Assembly: GCA_001603075.1 (NCBI GenBank)
Contig: LVBB01000048.1
Coordinates: forward strand, 1-64,000
Reading direction: 5' to 3'
DNA from: Phycisphaerales bacterium Planc_01
Lineage (GTDB): Bacteria > Planctomycetota > Phycisphaerae > Sedimentisphaerales > Anaerobacaceae
Length of the DNA stretch: 64,000 nucleotides
Below are positions 8,413-17,476 of this stretch, in pieces; the stretch's first letter is position 1, and each line of letters opens with the position of its first letter. The position numbers were made by a program, and so were the translations under genes. The notes under the pieces are model-generated. The model saw only the letters and a program-made list of their open reading frames with translations. It did not search any database and was not told where the DNA came from.

Positions 8413-11358
8413 CTACCGGTCGCCGACCAGGTAACGGACCTCGCCGGCCGAGAGGGCCCGGTTGTAGATACGGAATTCGTCCAGTGAGCCGGAGAAGTAC
8501 GCGTCAGCCGCATACTGCGACCGCCCCAGCCAGTTCTGCGTCGTATTGCCCAGGTCCCTCGGCAGGGTGGCTGTCGAGCCGCCGGCAGCCACATCACCGT
8601 CGAGATAGATCTGCACCTGCATGCTCGTGGCGTCGATCACCACGGCCAGATGGTGCCAGCCGGTTTGCAGCATCGTGGTCGTCTGGATAATCGACTCAGT
8701 ACCTCCGGCCGGGGTGATGGCGAAGCGGATCGGCCCGGCGGGGATACGCGGGCACAGGAACATATACCCACCCGTGCTGCTGGTGCCGAAGTCGAAGATC
8801 CGCTGCCAGTCGCCGCCGGTGTTCGAGAAGTTCACCCACGTGGCAAACGTGGCATCGGTCATCTGGCTCAGGACCGGACCGATGGGCAGTTCGACGTAAT
8901 CGGCGAACCCGTCGAGCTGGAGCGTCTGGCCCTGGCCCGGCAGCGAGGGGCCGTACGTCGGGTCGTTGAACGGCGTGCCATGGTAGCCGTTGCCCGAACC
9001 GTCCTGGACGTTACCCTCCATGGCATACTGGGCCACCAGACCGACGGCGCCGGGGTCCTGAGCCGTCACGACGGCCGGGGCCACGCGGTACAGCCGGATA
9101 TCGTCGATGTACACGACGCCCGATCCGCTGCCGTCCACGCCGATGCTCAGTTCCGTGACTCTCTGCAGATTGACGCCCACCGAAGTCAGGTCGATACTCC
9201 ACTGCTTCCACAACGGGGCCGTCAGGCCGGCGGGGCCGCCGTCGTAGGAGACCTTGGTCCCGTTGACCGTCACGTAGAGCTGGCCGGCGTCGTTGCCCAT
9301 CTCGCCGCGGAAATACAGCACGAGCGTCGCGGCGCCGCCGGCCGTCCAGTCCTGTGCACCGTCGATCGCAAAGTCGGCTCGTGAGTTGCCCTCGTAGAAC
9401 AGCGGCATCGACTGGCGACCGCCGTGGACGACGGTTTGCTCGGCAAAGGGAGCGCTGAGGTGTCCGACGGTCGAGCCGGTCCCGTTTGTGTAGCCATCGA
9501 GCCATGTGTCGAAGATCGTCGCTTGGGCGTCCATGTCATCGGTGTAGCTCTCGAAGTCGTCGATCACAAGGAAAGGTTGTGTCGAGAAGGTCCAAAGATC
9601 GCCTTCCCAGGAGCTGATGACCTCGGCGTCGTTGACCTCGACGATCTTCCAGTAGTATTCGGTAGCCATCTCCAGCGTTTCCGGATCGTAGCTGCTGGGA
9701 CTGACGGTGGCGACCAGGGCCGTCCCGTCGGCCACGGCCGCTTCGTCGGTACCGAAGTAGACCTCATGCGCCGCCGCCTCGCGGCCGCTTCGCCAGTCGA
9801 GGACCGCATCGATGCTGACGTTCGTCGCTCCGTCGGCCGGCTGAGGTTCTCTCGGTTGTACGGGCAGGTGGTAGAATCGGACCTCGCTGAGCCCGAACTG
9901 GCCGGTGGCGCCATACGCGCTGTTGGCTGTCAGGCGAACGTATCGAGCCGCCACCCCTTCGAGGTCGACGGTGGTGTTGTGTGTGTAGGTTGTCCGGGCC
10001 GTGCCCTGGGCGAACTGGACATCTCGAAGAGCGGTCCAGTCGGTTCCATCAGTGGAGTACTCGATCGTGACATCCTTGAACCCGAACCCAAGCATCAGCT
10101 CGAAGATGACGTTGTAGTTCCAGACCCACATCTCATGGAGCTTGTAGACCCGGTCAAATTCATACTGAATCCACACGGGCTCTGCACCGCCAGTGCTGCC
10201 GGCCCACATGTCCGTATTGGCGACAGAGTGCTGATCGTCGGCGTTGAGGCCGGAGCCGTCGATGGTCTTCTCCGGTCCGGAGTCGGGTTCGGAGACGCCG
10301 TTGCTCGTCGCGACGATGCCGGTGATCGGATAGACGTATGGCTCGACGGTGAAGCTCCAGATATCACCCTTGAAGACGGTGTTGTCCGGTGCGGCGTTGA
10401 CCTCGTCGATTCGCCAGTAGTACGTTCGGCCGAAATCGAGCCCATCGACGGGATCGTACGTCGTCCCTGCCTGACCCTGGCTGACGAGCGTCCCCATCGG
10501 GTGGACGCGGCCGGCATCGTTGACGTCGTCGAATGACGTGCCGAAGTACACGTCGTGCGACGCGGCGAAATCACCCGCACTCCAGCCCAGCGTCGCATCA
10601 CGCGGTACGTCCACGGCTCCGTCTTGTGGTATCGGGTTGGACGCCAGCTCCGGGACTCGGATCCCTTTCTCGAAGATGCTCGCGATCTCTTCCGCCCTCA
10701 ACTCGCGGTTGAACATGGCGACTTCGTCGATCTGGCCCAGATACTGCTGGCCGCCGTTCGAGCTCGACTCGCCGCCGATCATGATCGGCCAGTCGTTCGG
10801 GTTGATGTCCACCTGGTTGACCGATGTGGCCTCACCCTCCAACTGTCCGTCGACATAGACGCGAAGCGTCTTGTTGCCGAACGTTCCAGCGATGAAATGC
10901 CATTCGTTGTCGATGACCACGGTCGTCCCATCGACGAGCGAGGTGGTGTCGCTGACGAAGAACTCCAGGCGCGGCAGGCCGACGTTTTGCGTCAGGACCA
11001 GATCGAAGCCGCTGGTCTGCCACTGCGACTTGTCGATCACGCGCGCCCAGTTCGGGACCGTCGTCGCCTTGACCCACGCCATCAGGCTGACCTCGCTGGT
11101 CACGTCGTACTGCGGGATCTCGGGCACGGTCACGTGCGAGCCATTGACGAATTCCAGCGCCGTGCCGGAAACGCCCTCGACCCACTGGGCGTTGCCGACG
11201 ATTGTGCCGTTGTTTCGGTAGACCGAGGCGTCTTCCGCCACGGCGCCTGCCGCCTCGTCGAAGCGAAGGTGCAGGACCAGGGACGGGTCAGCGGCTGGGG
11301 CCGGTACGGCCATCGCGCCCAGCGCCAAGAACAGGGTGATTGCTTGCCATTTGCTCAT
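8413..11358 (-). CDS. exported LamG / discoidin-like carbohydrate-binding protein
   Basis: The 981-residue protein has a signal peptide (cleavage near APAAD). A LamG/concanavalin-like domain (about 25-220) begins LRFDEAAG and includes a VYVDGQLEG strand. A fibronectin-like segment with WSAGDFAASHDVYFGT (about 245-340) follows. A discoidin (F5/8 type C)-like domain lies at about 345-495 (WIQYEFDRVYKLHEMWVWNYN). A second fibronectin-like segment, a jelly-roll segment (DDFESY... VYIDDIRLYR, about 600-770) and a second LamG domain (about 780-975) complete it. No catalytic domain is visible, so it is inferred to bind polysaccharide or matrix. AAGGAGG precedes the ATG, and its own promoter is present. 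Confidence 0.85.
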   Translation of the reverse strand: MSKWQAITLFLALGAMAVPAPAADPSLVLHLRFDEAAGAVAEDASVYRNNGTIVGNAQWVEGVSGTALEFVNGSHVTVPEIPQYDVTSEVSLMAWVKATTVPNWARVIDKSQWQTSGFDLVLTQNVGLPRLEFFVSDTTSLVDGTTVVIDNEWHFIAGTFGNKTLRVYVDGQLEGEATSVNQVDINPNDWPIMIGGESSSNGGQQYLGQIDEVAMFNRELRAEEIASIFEKGIRVPELASNPIPQDGAVDVPRDATLGWSAGDFAASHDVYFGTSFDDVNDAGRVHPMGTLVSQGQAGTTYDPVDGLDFGRTYYWRIDEVNAAPDNTVFKGDIWSFTVEPYVYPITGIVATSNGVSEPDSGPEKTIDGSGLNADDQHSVANTDMWAGSTGGAEPVWIQYEFDRVYKLHEMWVWNYNVIFELMLGFGFKDVTIEYSTDGTDWTALRDVQFAQGTARTTYTHNTTVDLEGVAARYVRLTANSAYGATGQFGLSEVRFYHLPVQPREPQPADGATNVSIDAVLDWRSGREAAAHEVYFGTDEAAVADGTALVATVSPSSYDPETLEMATEYYWKIVEVNDAEVISSWEGDLWTFSTQPFLVIDDFESYTDDMDAQATIFDTWLDGYTNGTGSTVGHLSAPFAEQTVVHGGRQSMPLFYEGNSRADFAIDGAQDWTAGGAATLVLYFRGEMGNDAGQLYVTVNGTKVSYDGGPAGLTAPLWKQWSIDLTSVGVNLQRVTELSIGVDGSGSGVVYIDDIRLYRVAPAVVTAQDPGAVGLVAQYAMEGNVQDGSGNGYHGTPFNDPTYGPSLPGQGQTLQLDGFADYVELPIGPVLSQMTDATFATWVNFSNTGGDWQRIFDFGTSSTGGYMFLCPRIPAGPIRFAITPAGGTESIIQTTTMLQTGWHHLAVVIDATSMQVQIYLDGDVAAGGSTATLPRDLGNTTQNWLGRSQYAADAYFSGSLDEFRIYNRALSAGEVRYLVGDR

Positions 11359-11402
11359 GGTGAACCTCCTTCCAATTTCCTTTGTGTCAACGTGCCGCCT
11401 CT

Positions 11403-11430
11403 ATTATAGGAACAAGCCGTCAGAATCCAA
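11403..11430 (-). promoter_or_regulatory. sigma-70 promoter for the LamG gene
   Basis: The minus strand shows TTGGAT (11430-11425), a 16-bp spacer and TATAAT (11408-11403). Transcription would start near 11396, leaving a leader of about 38 nt that includes the AAGGAGG ribosome site. Confidence 0.65.
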
Positions 11431-11454
11431 AGGAAGAAGTCCTCTGCCATGCCC

Positions 11455-13284
11455 TTACGGCGCGGCGGGGGGCTCCTTGTTCACGTTGGCCTCAGCCATC
11501 CAGTCGGACCACGTGATATGGCCGTACAGGGGGCCCCAACTGCCATCAGACTGCCGATCGCTGGCCAGATGGACGCCGTGCAGGTAGACCTTGCCGTCGG
11601 CCCCCTTGGCGGCGGCCTGGGCGGTCATGGACCGCGTGATGCGATGCCGCAGCTCCGTGCGCGTTGTGTCGGTCCATTCGAGCACGTTTTCCTCCTGCCA
11701 GTTCTCGGCCGGCAGGGTGATGCGAAGGACCTTTGCTGAGGCAGACTTCTCCTTGGCGATCTCCTCGGCCTTGCGCCGCAATTCGTCGGCCTCGTCGCCG
11801 CTGAAGCGGTCGGGGCTCATGTAGGTGCGCTCGGCCCGCACGGCGCGGTTCTTGGCGTCCAGTTCCTTGATCTGGCCGAGCTTCTGTTTGAGCGTCGCCA
11901 GCTTGGCGTCCTCAGGGCCGACGGTGCCGGCGTAGCGGTCGATCGCCTGCTGCAACGGCGTCACGTCGCGCTCCATCACGAGGTTGGGCTTCCTGGTTGG
12001 GTCGCTCTGCCAGCCGGTGTCCTGGTTCAGCCAGGCGAGGATGCGGTCGAACTCTTTCTCCATATCTGCCGAGAGCAGGGCCCGACTTCGCTGGAGCGTC
12101 TCGGGCATGTCCCGCAGCCGCTGCTGCATCGTTTCTTCGAGCGACAGCAATTCGGCCGTCTTGCCAAGCGGGAATTCGGCCTTCTCATACTCGGTCCACA
12201 GGGCCTGCGCCTCGGCCAGCAGGGCGGTCCGCTCCTGGATGTCCGATTCGCTGAGCGTGACGCCGTCGATCAGATATTTCGGACTGCCGGCGCCGACCGC
12301 CACGTAGGGACGCAGCTTCTCGACCCACGGTCGGCACGCCTCTTCCTGCTGGGCGCGGGCGGCGCCCTCGTTGTAGATGCGCAGCCTGCCGGCCAGACGC
12401 TGCTCCTCGAAGATCAGTTCCTGGGTCTTGCCGTGGGGAAACTCGGTTTTGTGATAGGCCGCCATCAACTCGTTGGCCTTGGCATAGGCCTGGCGGCACT
12501 TCTGCTGGTCGGCCTCTGAGGCGTTGTTGAACGACGCCCCGACGAGCAGAATGTGGTCGCTCTTGATGTCGAAGAACGGAGCGAATCTGGCCAGCCATTC
12601 CTTCGACTGGGTCTCTCTGTGTTGCCGGCCTTCCGCCTCGGCTGCAGCCGCCGCGTCAGCGGCCGACTTGGCCTGGGTATACCGGGCTTCGACGGCGGCC
12701 AGCCGGTCGGTGGCGGCCTTGAACTCCGCATTGCCGGCCGGGATACGGCTGCCGTAGCGGCTCTGGATCTCGTCCATCAGCTTTTTCGCCTGTCCAAGCC
12801 GAGTGGTGGCCGTCTGCAACTGGTCCTTCTCCAGGGCGGTGACCAGTGCGTTGAGCGTGTCGTCGAGCCTCTTGAGCTGGGTGACGACCGCGCTGGGCAG
12901 ATCCGACGGTGTGTCCGGCTTGGACGCTGCGGCCGGCGGGGTCTCTTCCTTCTTCTCGGCACTACCGCCGACGGGCCGTCCAAGACGCTTCTCCAGTTTC
13001 GTGGTCAGGTCGTCGGCCTGCTGGAGGAGCGTGGCGAGTTTGGCATGGTTCGGCGCCGCGTCTTTCAGTTGCCCGAGAAGGTCGCGGGCTTCGAGCAGTT
13101 CTTTCTCCGCTCGGGCCGGCTCAGTCGTGATCCTCCGCTGGACGCCGGAGAGCGTCTGTTCGATCTTCTTGGCCATTGCATCCGGCTCAGCCGCCTCCAC
13201 GGCGCCGGTGCCCGCGATCAGGACTACTGCCAACGCGCACACCAAGCCACACACGAACCTGCCGAAACCTCTGTCACGCGCCAT
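11455..13284 (-). CDS. exported coiled-coil protein with an internal duplication, function unknown
   Basis: The 609-residue product has a signal peptide (MARDRGFGRF... cleavage near VEAAE). Residues about 30-225 are Ala/Lys/Glu/Leu-rich and predicted helical coiled coil. Residues about 229-305 and 318-393 are a diverged duplication: both contain an EFPxGKTxEL stretch followed by RLR, and both start with a (F/L)xPxxxxx strand. The C-terminal 100 residues look like a small beta-rich domain (WTDTTRTELRHR, LYGHITWSDW). I recognise no family. AGGAGG precedes the ATG. It diverges from the symporter operon and lies about 96 bp beyond the start of the LamG gene, on the same strand. Confidence 0.7.
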   Translation of the reverse strand: MARDRGFGRFVCGLVCALAVVLIAGTGAVEAAEPDAMAKKIEQTLSGVQRRITTEPARAEKELLEARDLLGQLKDAAPNHAKLATLLQQADDLTTKLEKRLGRPVGGSAEKKEETPPAAASKPDTPSDLPSAVVTQLKRLDDTLNALVTALEKDQLQTATTRLGQAKKLMDEIQSRYGSRIPAGNAEFKAATDRLAAVEARYTQAKSAADAAAAAEAEGRQHRETQSKEWLARFAPFFDIKSDHILLVGASFNNASEADQQKCRQAYAKANELMAAYHKTEFPHGKTQELIFEEQRLAGRLRIYNEGAARAQQEEACRPWVEKLRPYVAVGAGSPKYLIDGVTLSESDIQERTALLAEAQALWTEYEKAEFPLGKTAELLSLEETMQQRLRDMPETLQRSRALLSADMEKEFDRILAWLNQDTGWQSDPTRKPNLVMERDVTPLQQAIDRYAGTVGPEDAKLATLKQKLGQIKELDAKNRAVRAERTYMSPDRFSGDEADELRRKAEEIAKEKSASAKVLRITLPAENWQEENVLEWTDTTRTELRHRITRSMTAQAAAKGADGKVYLHGVHLASDRQSDGSWGPLYGHITWSDWMAEANVNKEPPAAP

Positions 13285-13499
13285 TCTCTGCCTCCTTCTC
13301 TTGGTTGCCTTCGTTGTACGTCAGGGCACAGGGTGCATAGAAGATCCGCAATGCGCCCGTCACCTTCGACCTGGATTCTACCACGTTGGCCTCTTCAACC
13401 CCAGAGAGAATCGGCTGCGAATCAGCCGCCAAGGAGATATCGAGATACCGACGCAATGAAACGCCATCCGTCGTGTGGCCCTCCGGCCGGGGTTCTTCT

Positions 13500-13528
13500 T
13501 TGACGGGGGCGATGGGTAAGGCTATGAT
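13500..13528 (+). promoter_or_regulatory. sigma-70 promoter of the symporter/dipeptidase operon
   Basis: TTGACG (13500-13505), a 17-bp spacer and TATGAT (13523-13528). The predicted start site near 13535 leaves only about 6 nt before the ATG at 13541. That argues for the next in-frame ATG (13565), which has GGGAG upstream. Confidence 0.65.
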
Positions 13529-13564
13529 CGTCGCGGACCAATGGGTTTCTGGCTGGGAGTCTGG

Positions 13565-14857
13565 ATGGCTTTGACCAAGCTGCAATTGCATACGAAGATC
13601 CTTCTGGCGCTGGTCGCTGGGGCGGGGGCTGGATTGGCGGCGAACCGCCTCGGACTGGCGTGGTTCGTCGTGGCATATATCCAGCCGGTGGGCACGGCGT
13701 TCGTGCGTCTGATCGGCATGGTGGTCGTGCCGCTGGTGTTCGCCTCTCTCCTGGTCGGGATCACAAGCCTCAAAGACATCCACAGCCTCGGCCGGATCGG
13801 GGTCAAAACGATTGCCTTTTACCTCTGTACGACGGTGATTGCCATCAGTCTCGGATTGCTGTTGGCCAATCTCGTTGGGCCGGGTCTGGGGCTGGCCGAG
13901 CAGGCCAAGGACAGGTTGATCGAAGGGGCGGCACGGCAGGACGCCGCGGCCGAAGCGGTCCGCCAGGAGCCCTCCATCAAGGACGTCCTGCTGAATATCA
14001 TCCCGACGAATCCGATCCGGGCCTTTGCCGAAGGGCACATGCTCCAGATCATCTTCTTTGCTCTGTTGACGGGCGTCTGCCTGACGCTGATCCCGCCGGA
14101 GCGGAGCGACCCGGCGATTCGCTTCTTCGAGGCCGTCAACGATGTCATGGTGATGATGGTGCACCTGATTATGAAGGTAGCGCCGTTCGGCGTCTTTGCG
14201 CTGATCGCGGGCGTTGTCGCCGACTTCGGCCTTCACATCCTGGTGATGCTCGCCAAGTACTGCGCAGTGGTGGTCGTCGGGCTGCTCGTGCACATGCTGC
14301 TGGTCTATCCCTCCGCACTGAGGCTGTTTACCCGTATGGGGGTGCGCCGGTTCTTTCGTGGCATTCGCCCGGCCCAATTGATCGCCTTCAGCAGTAGTTC
14401 GAGTTCGGCCACCCTGCCGGTGACGATCGAGTGCACAGCGGAGAATTTGGGTGTCTCGCGCACCCTGTGCAGTTTCACACTGCCGCTGGGGGCTACGGTC
14501 AACATGGATGGCACTTCTCTCTACCAGGGTGTGGCAGCCGTCTTTCTGTCGCAGCTCTACGGGATGGATCTGAGTTTTCCCCAGCAATTGACGATCGTGC
14601 TGACCGCGACCTTGGCGTCGATCGGTGCGGCGGGCATTCCCGGCGCCGGGATCGTGACCTTGGCGATTGTGCTGGGCAGTGTCGGCGTGCCGCTGCAGGG
14701 GATCGGCATTATCCTGGGCGTCGATCGGCTCCTGGACATGTGCCGCACCATGGTGAACGTCACCGGTGACGCCGCCTGCGCCGTGGTGGTGGCGGCGACG
14801 GAAAACGGTAGGGGCGAATCACCACTCGCCCGCACCGACGGGAGATACGAAGCATGA
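13565..14857 (+). CDS. dicarboxylate/amino acid:cation symporter (DAACS, GltP/GltT-like)
   Basis: This 430-residue inner-membrane protein belongs to the sodium/proton-coupled glutamate/aspartate/C4-dicarboxylate symporters. It shows the family's serine-rich hairpin (SSSSSATLP, about residue 280), the NMDGT motif (about 315) and multiple hydrophobic segments. ATG 13565 is chosen over ATG 13541 because of GGGAG upstream and because the promoter lies too close to 13541. The stop codon overlaps the start of the double-dipeptidase gene (ATGA at 14854-14857), so translation is coupled. With the two downstream hydrolases it probably imports glutamate or a related product released from peptides outside the inner membrane. 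The exact substrate is inferred. Confidence 0.92.
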   Translation: MALTKLQLHTKILLALVAGAGAGLAANRLGLAWFVVAYIQPVGTAFVRLIGMVVVPLVFASLLVGITSLKDIHSLGRIGVKTIAFYLCTTVIAISLGLLLANLVGPGLGLAEQAKDRLIEGAARQDAAAEAVRQEPSIKDVLLNIIPTNPIRAFAEGHMLQIIFFALLTGVCLTLIPPERSDPAIRFFEAVNDVMVMMVHLIMKVAPFGVFALIAGVVADFGLHILVMLAKYCAVVVVGLLVHMLLVYPSALRLFTRMGVRRFFRGIRPAQLIAFSSSSSSATLPVTIECTAENLGVSRTLCSFTLPLGATVNMDGTSLYQGVAAVFLSQLYGMDLSFPQQLTIVLTATLASIGAAGIPGAGIVTLAIVLGSVGVPLQGIGIILGVDRLLDMCRTMVNVTGDAACAVVVAATENGRGESPLARTDGRYEA

Positions 14858-17472
14858 TCGACAAAGGCAAGGCCGCAATCCTGCTCGTCATGGCGGTTCT
14901 CACACTGTCGGCTGCCCCGAGCGAGGCGTGTTTTTCCATCGTCGTGGGCAAAGACGCCTCGACGGACGGCGGCGTGCTGGTGGGCCACAACGAGGACGAC
15001 TATCCGCCGCAGGTGGTCCACCACCACAAGGTGCCCAGGCGGACCTATGGGCCGGGAGAGCAGGTTGTGCTTCGCAACGGCGGCGTGCTCGAACAGGTCG
15101 AGCAGACGTGGGCTTATCTCTGGTCGGAGATGCCCGGCATGCTGTTTTCCGACAGTTGCGTCAACGAATGGGGCGTAACCGTCACGTCCGACAATTGCCC
15201 TTCGCGTGAGGACCGGGCGGAACTCAGCGAGGGCGGCATCGGCTGGATGCTCCGGCGTCTGATTGCGCAGCGGGCGCGGACGGCCCGCGAGGGCGTGCGG
15301 CTGGCGGGCCGGCTGGTGGAGCGGTTCGGCTACATCGCCTCGGGGCGGACGTATATCATCGCCGACCCCGACGAGGGCTGGCTCTTCTGCGTCGTTCAGG
15401 GCAAACGATGGCTGGCCAGGCGCGTCGCCGACGATGAAGTAGCCATGGTGGCCAATACGTACACGATCCGGCAGGTCGATCTGTCGGACGAAGACAACGT
15501 TCTGGCCTCGGCGGACATCGTCAGGTATGCGGTTAGACGCGGGTGGTACGAGCCAGCCAGGGACGGGCCGTTCGATTTCGCGGCCGTCTACGCCAACCCC
15601 GCCTCGGCGGCGCATCCCGACAACGCGGGCCGACAGTGGAGCGGTCTGAGGTATGTTGCGCGCGATCCGATCGCGCCCGGCTTCGATCTGCCGTTCTCCG
15701 TTGTCCCCAGGCACAAGCTCAGCGCAGCCGACATCATGGAGATCCTCCGTCATGACGAGGCGGACAAGCCGGAACCGTCCACATCCGACTCAGGGTTCGG
15801 CTGTGCCCTGTGCAGCGGAGCGACACAGACCAGCTTCGTGGCCCAGTTGCGCCCGAGTCTGCCCCCGGACGTCGGCGTGGTGTACTGGGTGTGTTTGGCT
15901 GAGCCGCGGACCTCGGTCTACCTGCCATTTCATTTCGGCATCTCCGATTTCCCCGCCGGCTTTCGTATGGAATCCGAACAGCCGGCCGGCGACGTCTATG
16001 ACCGCAAGGTCGCGGCGCCGTTTGCCGCCGATCCGGGCGAGGCGTTCTGGACGTTCTCGAACTTCCGCGACAAGGTAGACCGACAGGGACCGGCCCTCGT
16101 TGCGGCGGCCAGGACTGGGGCCCTCCGCATCGAGAGCCGTGCGGTGGCGATGCAGAAGCCGCTGGAGGAGATGGCGAAACGACTCCACGAGACCGACCGG
16201 ACTGTGGCCGGCGAGGTGCTCGCCAACTTCTCGAAGGGGCTCTATCTGTCAGCCCTTGAGGGCATGGACAAGGTGCTGAGACAGCCGGCGGACGACGAGC
16301 GGATTGTCGCAAGGGCCAAAGCGATCCACGAGGCGGCGATCACAATCGATTCCCACGTGGACATCGCCGACGAGCTTTATGCGACGGCCGACCTTGATCC
16401 AGGGATCGACGATCCCCAGCTCAGATGCGATCTGGTCAAGATGGCCAAAGGTGGCATCGACGGCGTCTTTCTGGCGGTGTACGTCCGACAAGCGCCCAAG
16501 CTGAACGCCGAGACGTATGCCGAAGCGCAGCGGATGGCCGAGAGCAAATTCGATGCGATCGCGCGGCTGACCTGGAGCATGTATCCGGACCGCTGCGCCC
16601 TGGCATTATGTCCCGACGACGTCGAGCGGATTATTGCGACCGGCAGGAAGGCTATCATGATCGGCATCGAGAATGGCTTTCCCATCGGCGAAGACCTTGA
16701 CCTGCTGAACCATTACTACGACCGAGGGGCCCGATACGTTACGCTCTGTCACACGGCGCACAACCAGATTTGCGATTCGTCGAGCGAGCCGGAGCCGCTG
16801 CACAACGGCCTGTCGCCGTTTGGCAGGAGCGCAGTCGCCCGCATGAACGAATTGGGCATGATGTGCGACGCTTCGCACATCTCCGAGAAGTCGTTCTTCG
16901 ATCTGCTGGAGGTCACGCGGGCGCCGATCCTGGTGTCGCACTCGGGCTGCTCGGCCGTTCACCCACACGACCGGAATCTGACCGACGAGCAGCTCCGGGC
17001 CCTGCGCGACAACGGCGGCGTCATTCAGATCGTGGCGCTCGATGCGTACCTACGGCCCGAGACGCCCGAACGCGTGGACGCGGTTCGCCGGCTCCGGGAA
17101 GAGTTGGGCGTTCCGTCGTATGCCGAACGGCAGAGGTGGTCCACTGCGCAGCGTGCGGCGATGCGGCCCCGGCTGCGAGAGTACTACCGCCGCTATGAAG
17201 AGATGGCCGAGACGGTCCCTATCGCGACGGTCAAGGATTTCGTCGATCACATCGATCATGCGGTTCGCGTGGCGGGCATCGACCACGTCGGCGTCGGCAC
17301 CGACTTCGATGGCGGCGGGGCCGTCAGCGGATTTGCCAACCACGCCGAGGCACTGAACGTCACGGAGGAACTGGTCCGGCGCGGATACTCGGACGAGGAC
17401 ATCCGCAAGATCTGGGGCGGCAACCTGCTGCGTCTGTGGCGCCGCGTCGAGGCCGTGCGCACGAAGAGGTAG
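14854..17472 (+). CDS. exported double dipeptidase: peptidase C69 fused to membrane dipeptidase M19
   Basis: This 872-residue product joins two unrelated peptidases. After a signal peptide, Cys26 (EACFSIVVGKD) is the expected N-terminal nucleophile of family C69. A C69-like region follows (GHNEDD, WGVTVTSDN, about 26-470). From about 483 the protein is a complete M19 zinc dipeptidase: HxD in DSHVD (about 497), the bridging Glu in GIENG (about 602), His in CDASH (about 671), His in VSHSG (about 694) and Asp in GTDFDGG (about 812). Both active sites look intact. It overlaps the symporter gene by 4 bp and sits 4 bp before a gamma-glutamyl hydrolase gene. The inferred role is hydrolysis of dipeptides in the periplasm. 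Fusion of the two families is the notable feature. Confidence 0.88.
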   Translation: MIDKGKAAILLVMAVLTLSAAPSEACFSIVVGKDASTDGGVLVGHNEDDYPPQVVHHHKVPRRTYGPGEQVVLRNGGVLEQVEQTWAYLWSEMPGMLFSDSCVNEWGVTVTSDNCPSREDRAELSEGGIGWMLRRLIAQRARTAREGVRLAGRLVERFGYIASGRTYIIADPDEGWLFCVVQGKRWLARRVADDEVAMVANTYTIRQVDLSDEDNVLASADIVRYAVRRGWYEPARDGPFDFAAVYANPASAAHPDNAGRQWSGLRYVARDPIAPGFDLPFSVVPRHKLSAADIMEILRHDEADKPEPSTSDSGFGCALCSGATQTSFVAQLRPSLPPDVGVVYWVCLAEPRTSVYLPFHFGISDFPAGFRMESEQPAGDVYDRKVAAPFAADPGEAFWTFSNFRDKVDRQGPALVAAARTGALRIESRAVAMQKPLEEMAKRLHETDRTVAGEVLANFSKGLYLSALEGMDKVLRQPADDERIVARAKAIHEAAITIDSHVDIADELYATADLDPGIDDPQLRCDLVKMAKGGIDGVFLAVYVRQAPKLNAETYAEAQRMAESKFDAIARLTWSMYPDRCALALCPDDVERIIATGRKAIMIGIENGFPIGEDLDLLNHYYDRGARYVTLCHTAHNQICDSSSEPEPLHNGLSPFGRSAVARMNELGMMCDASHISEKSFFDLLEVTRAPILVSHSGCSAVHPHDRNLTDEQLRALRDNGGVIQIVALDAYLRPETPERVDAVRRLREELGVPSYAERQRWSTAQRAAMRPRLREYYRRYEEMAETVPIATVKDFVDHIDHAVRVAGIDHVGVGTDFDGGGAVSGFANHAEALNVTEELVRRGYSDEDIRKIWGGNLLRLWRRVEAVRTKR

Positions 17473-17476
17473 GTCC

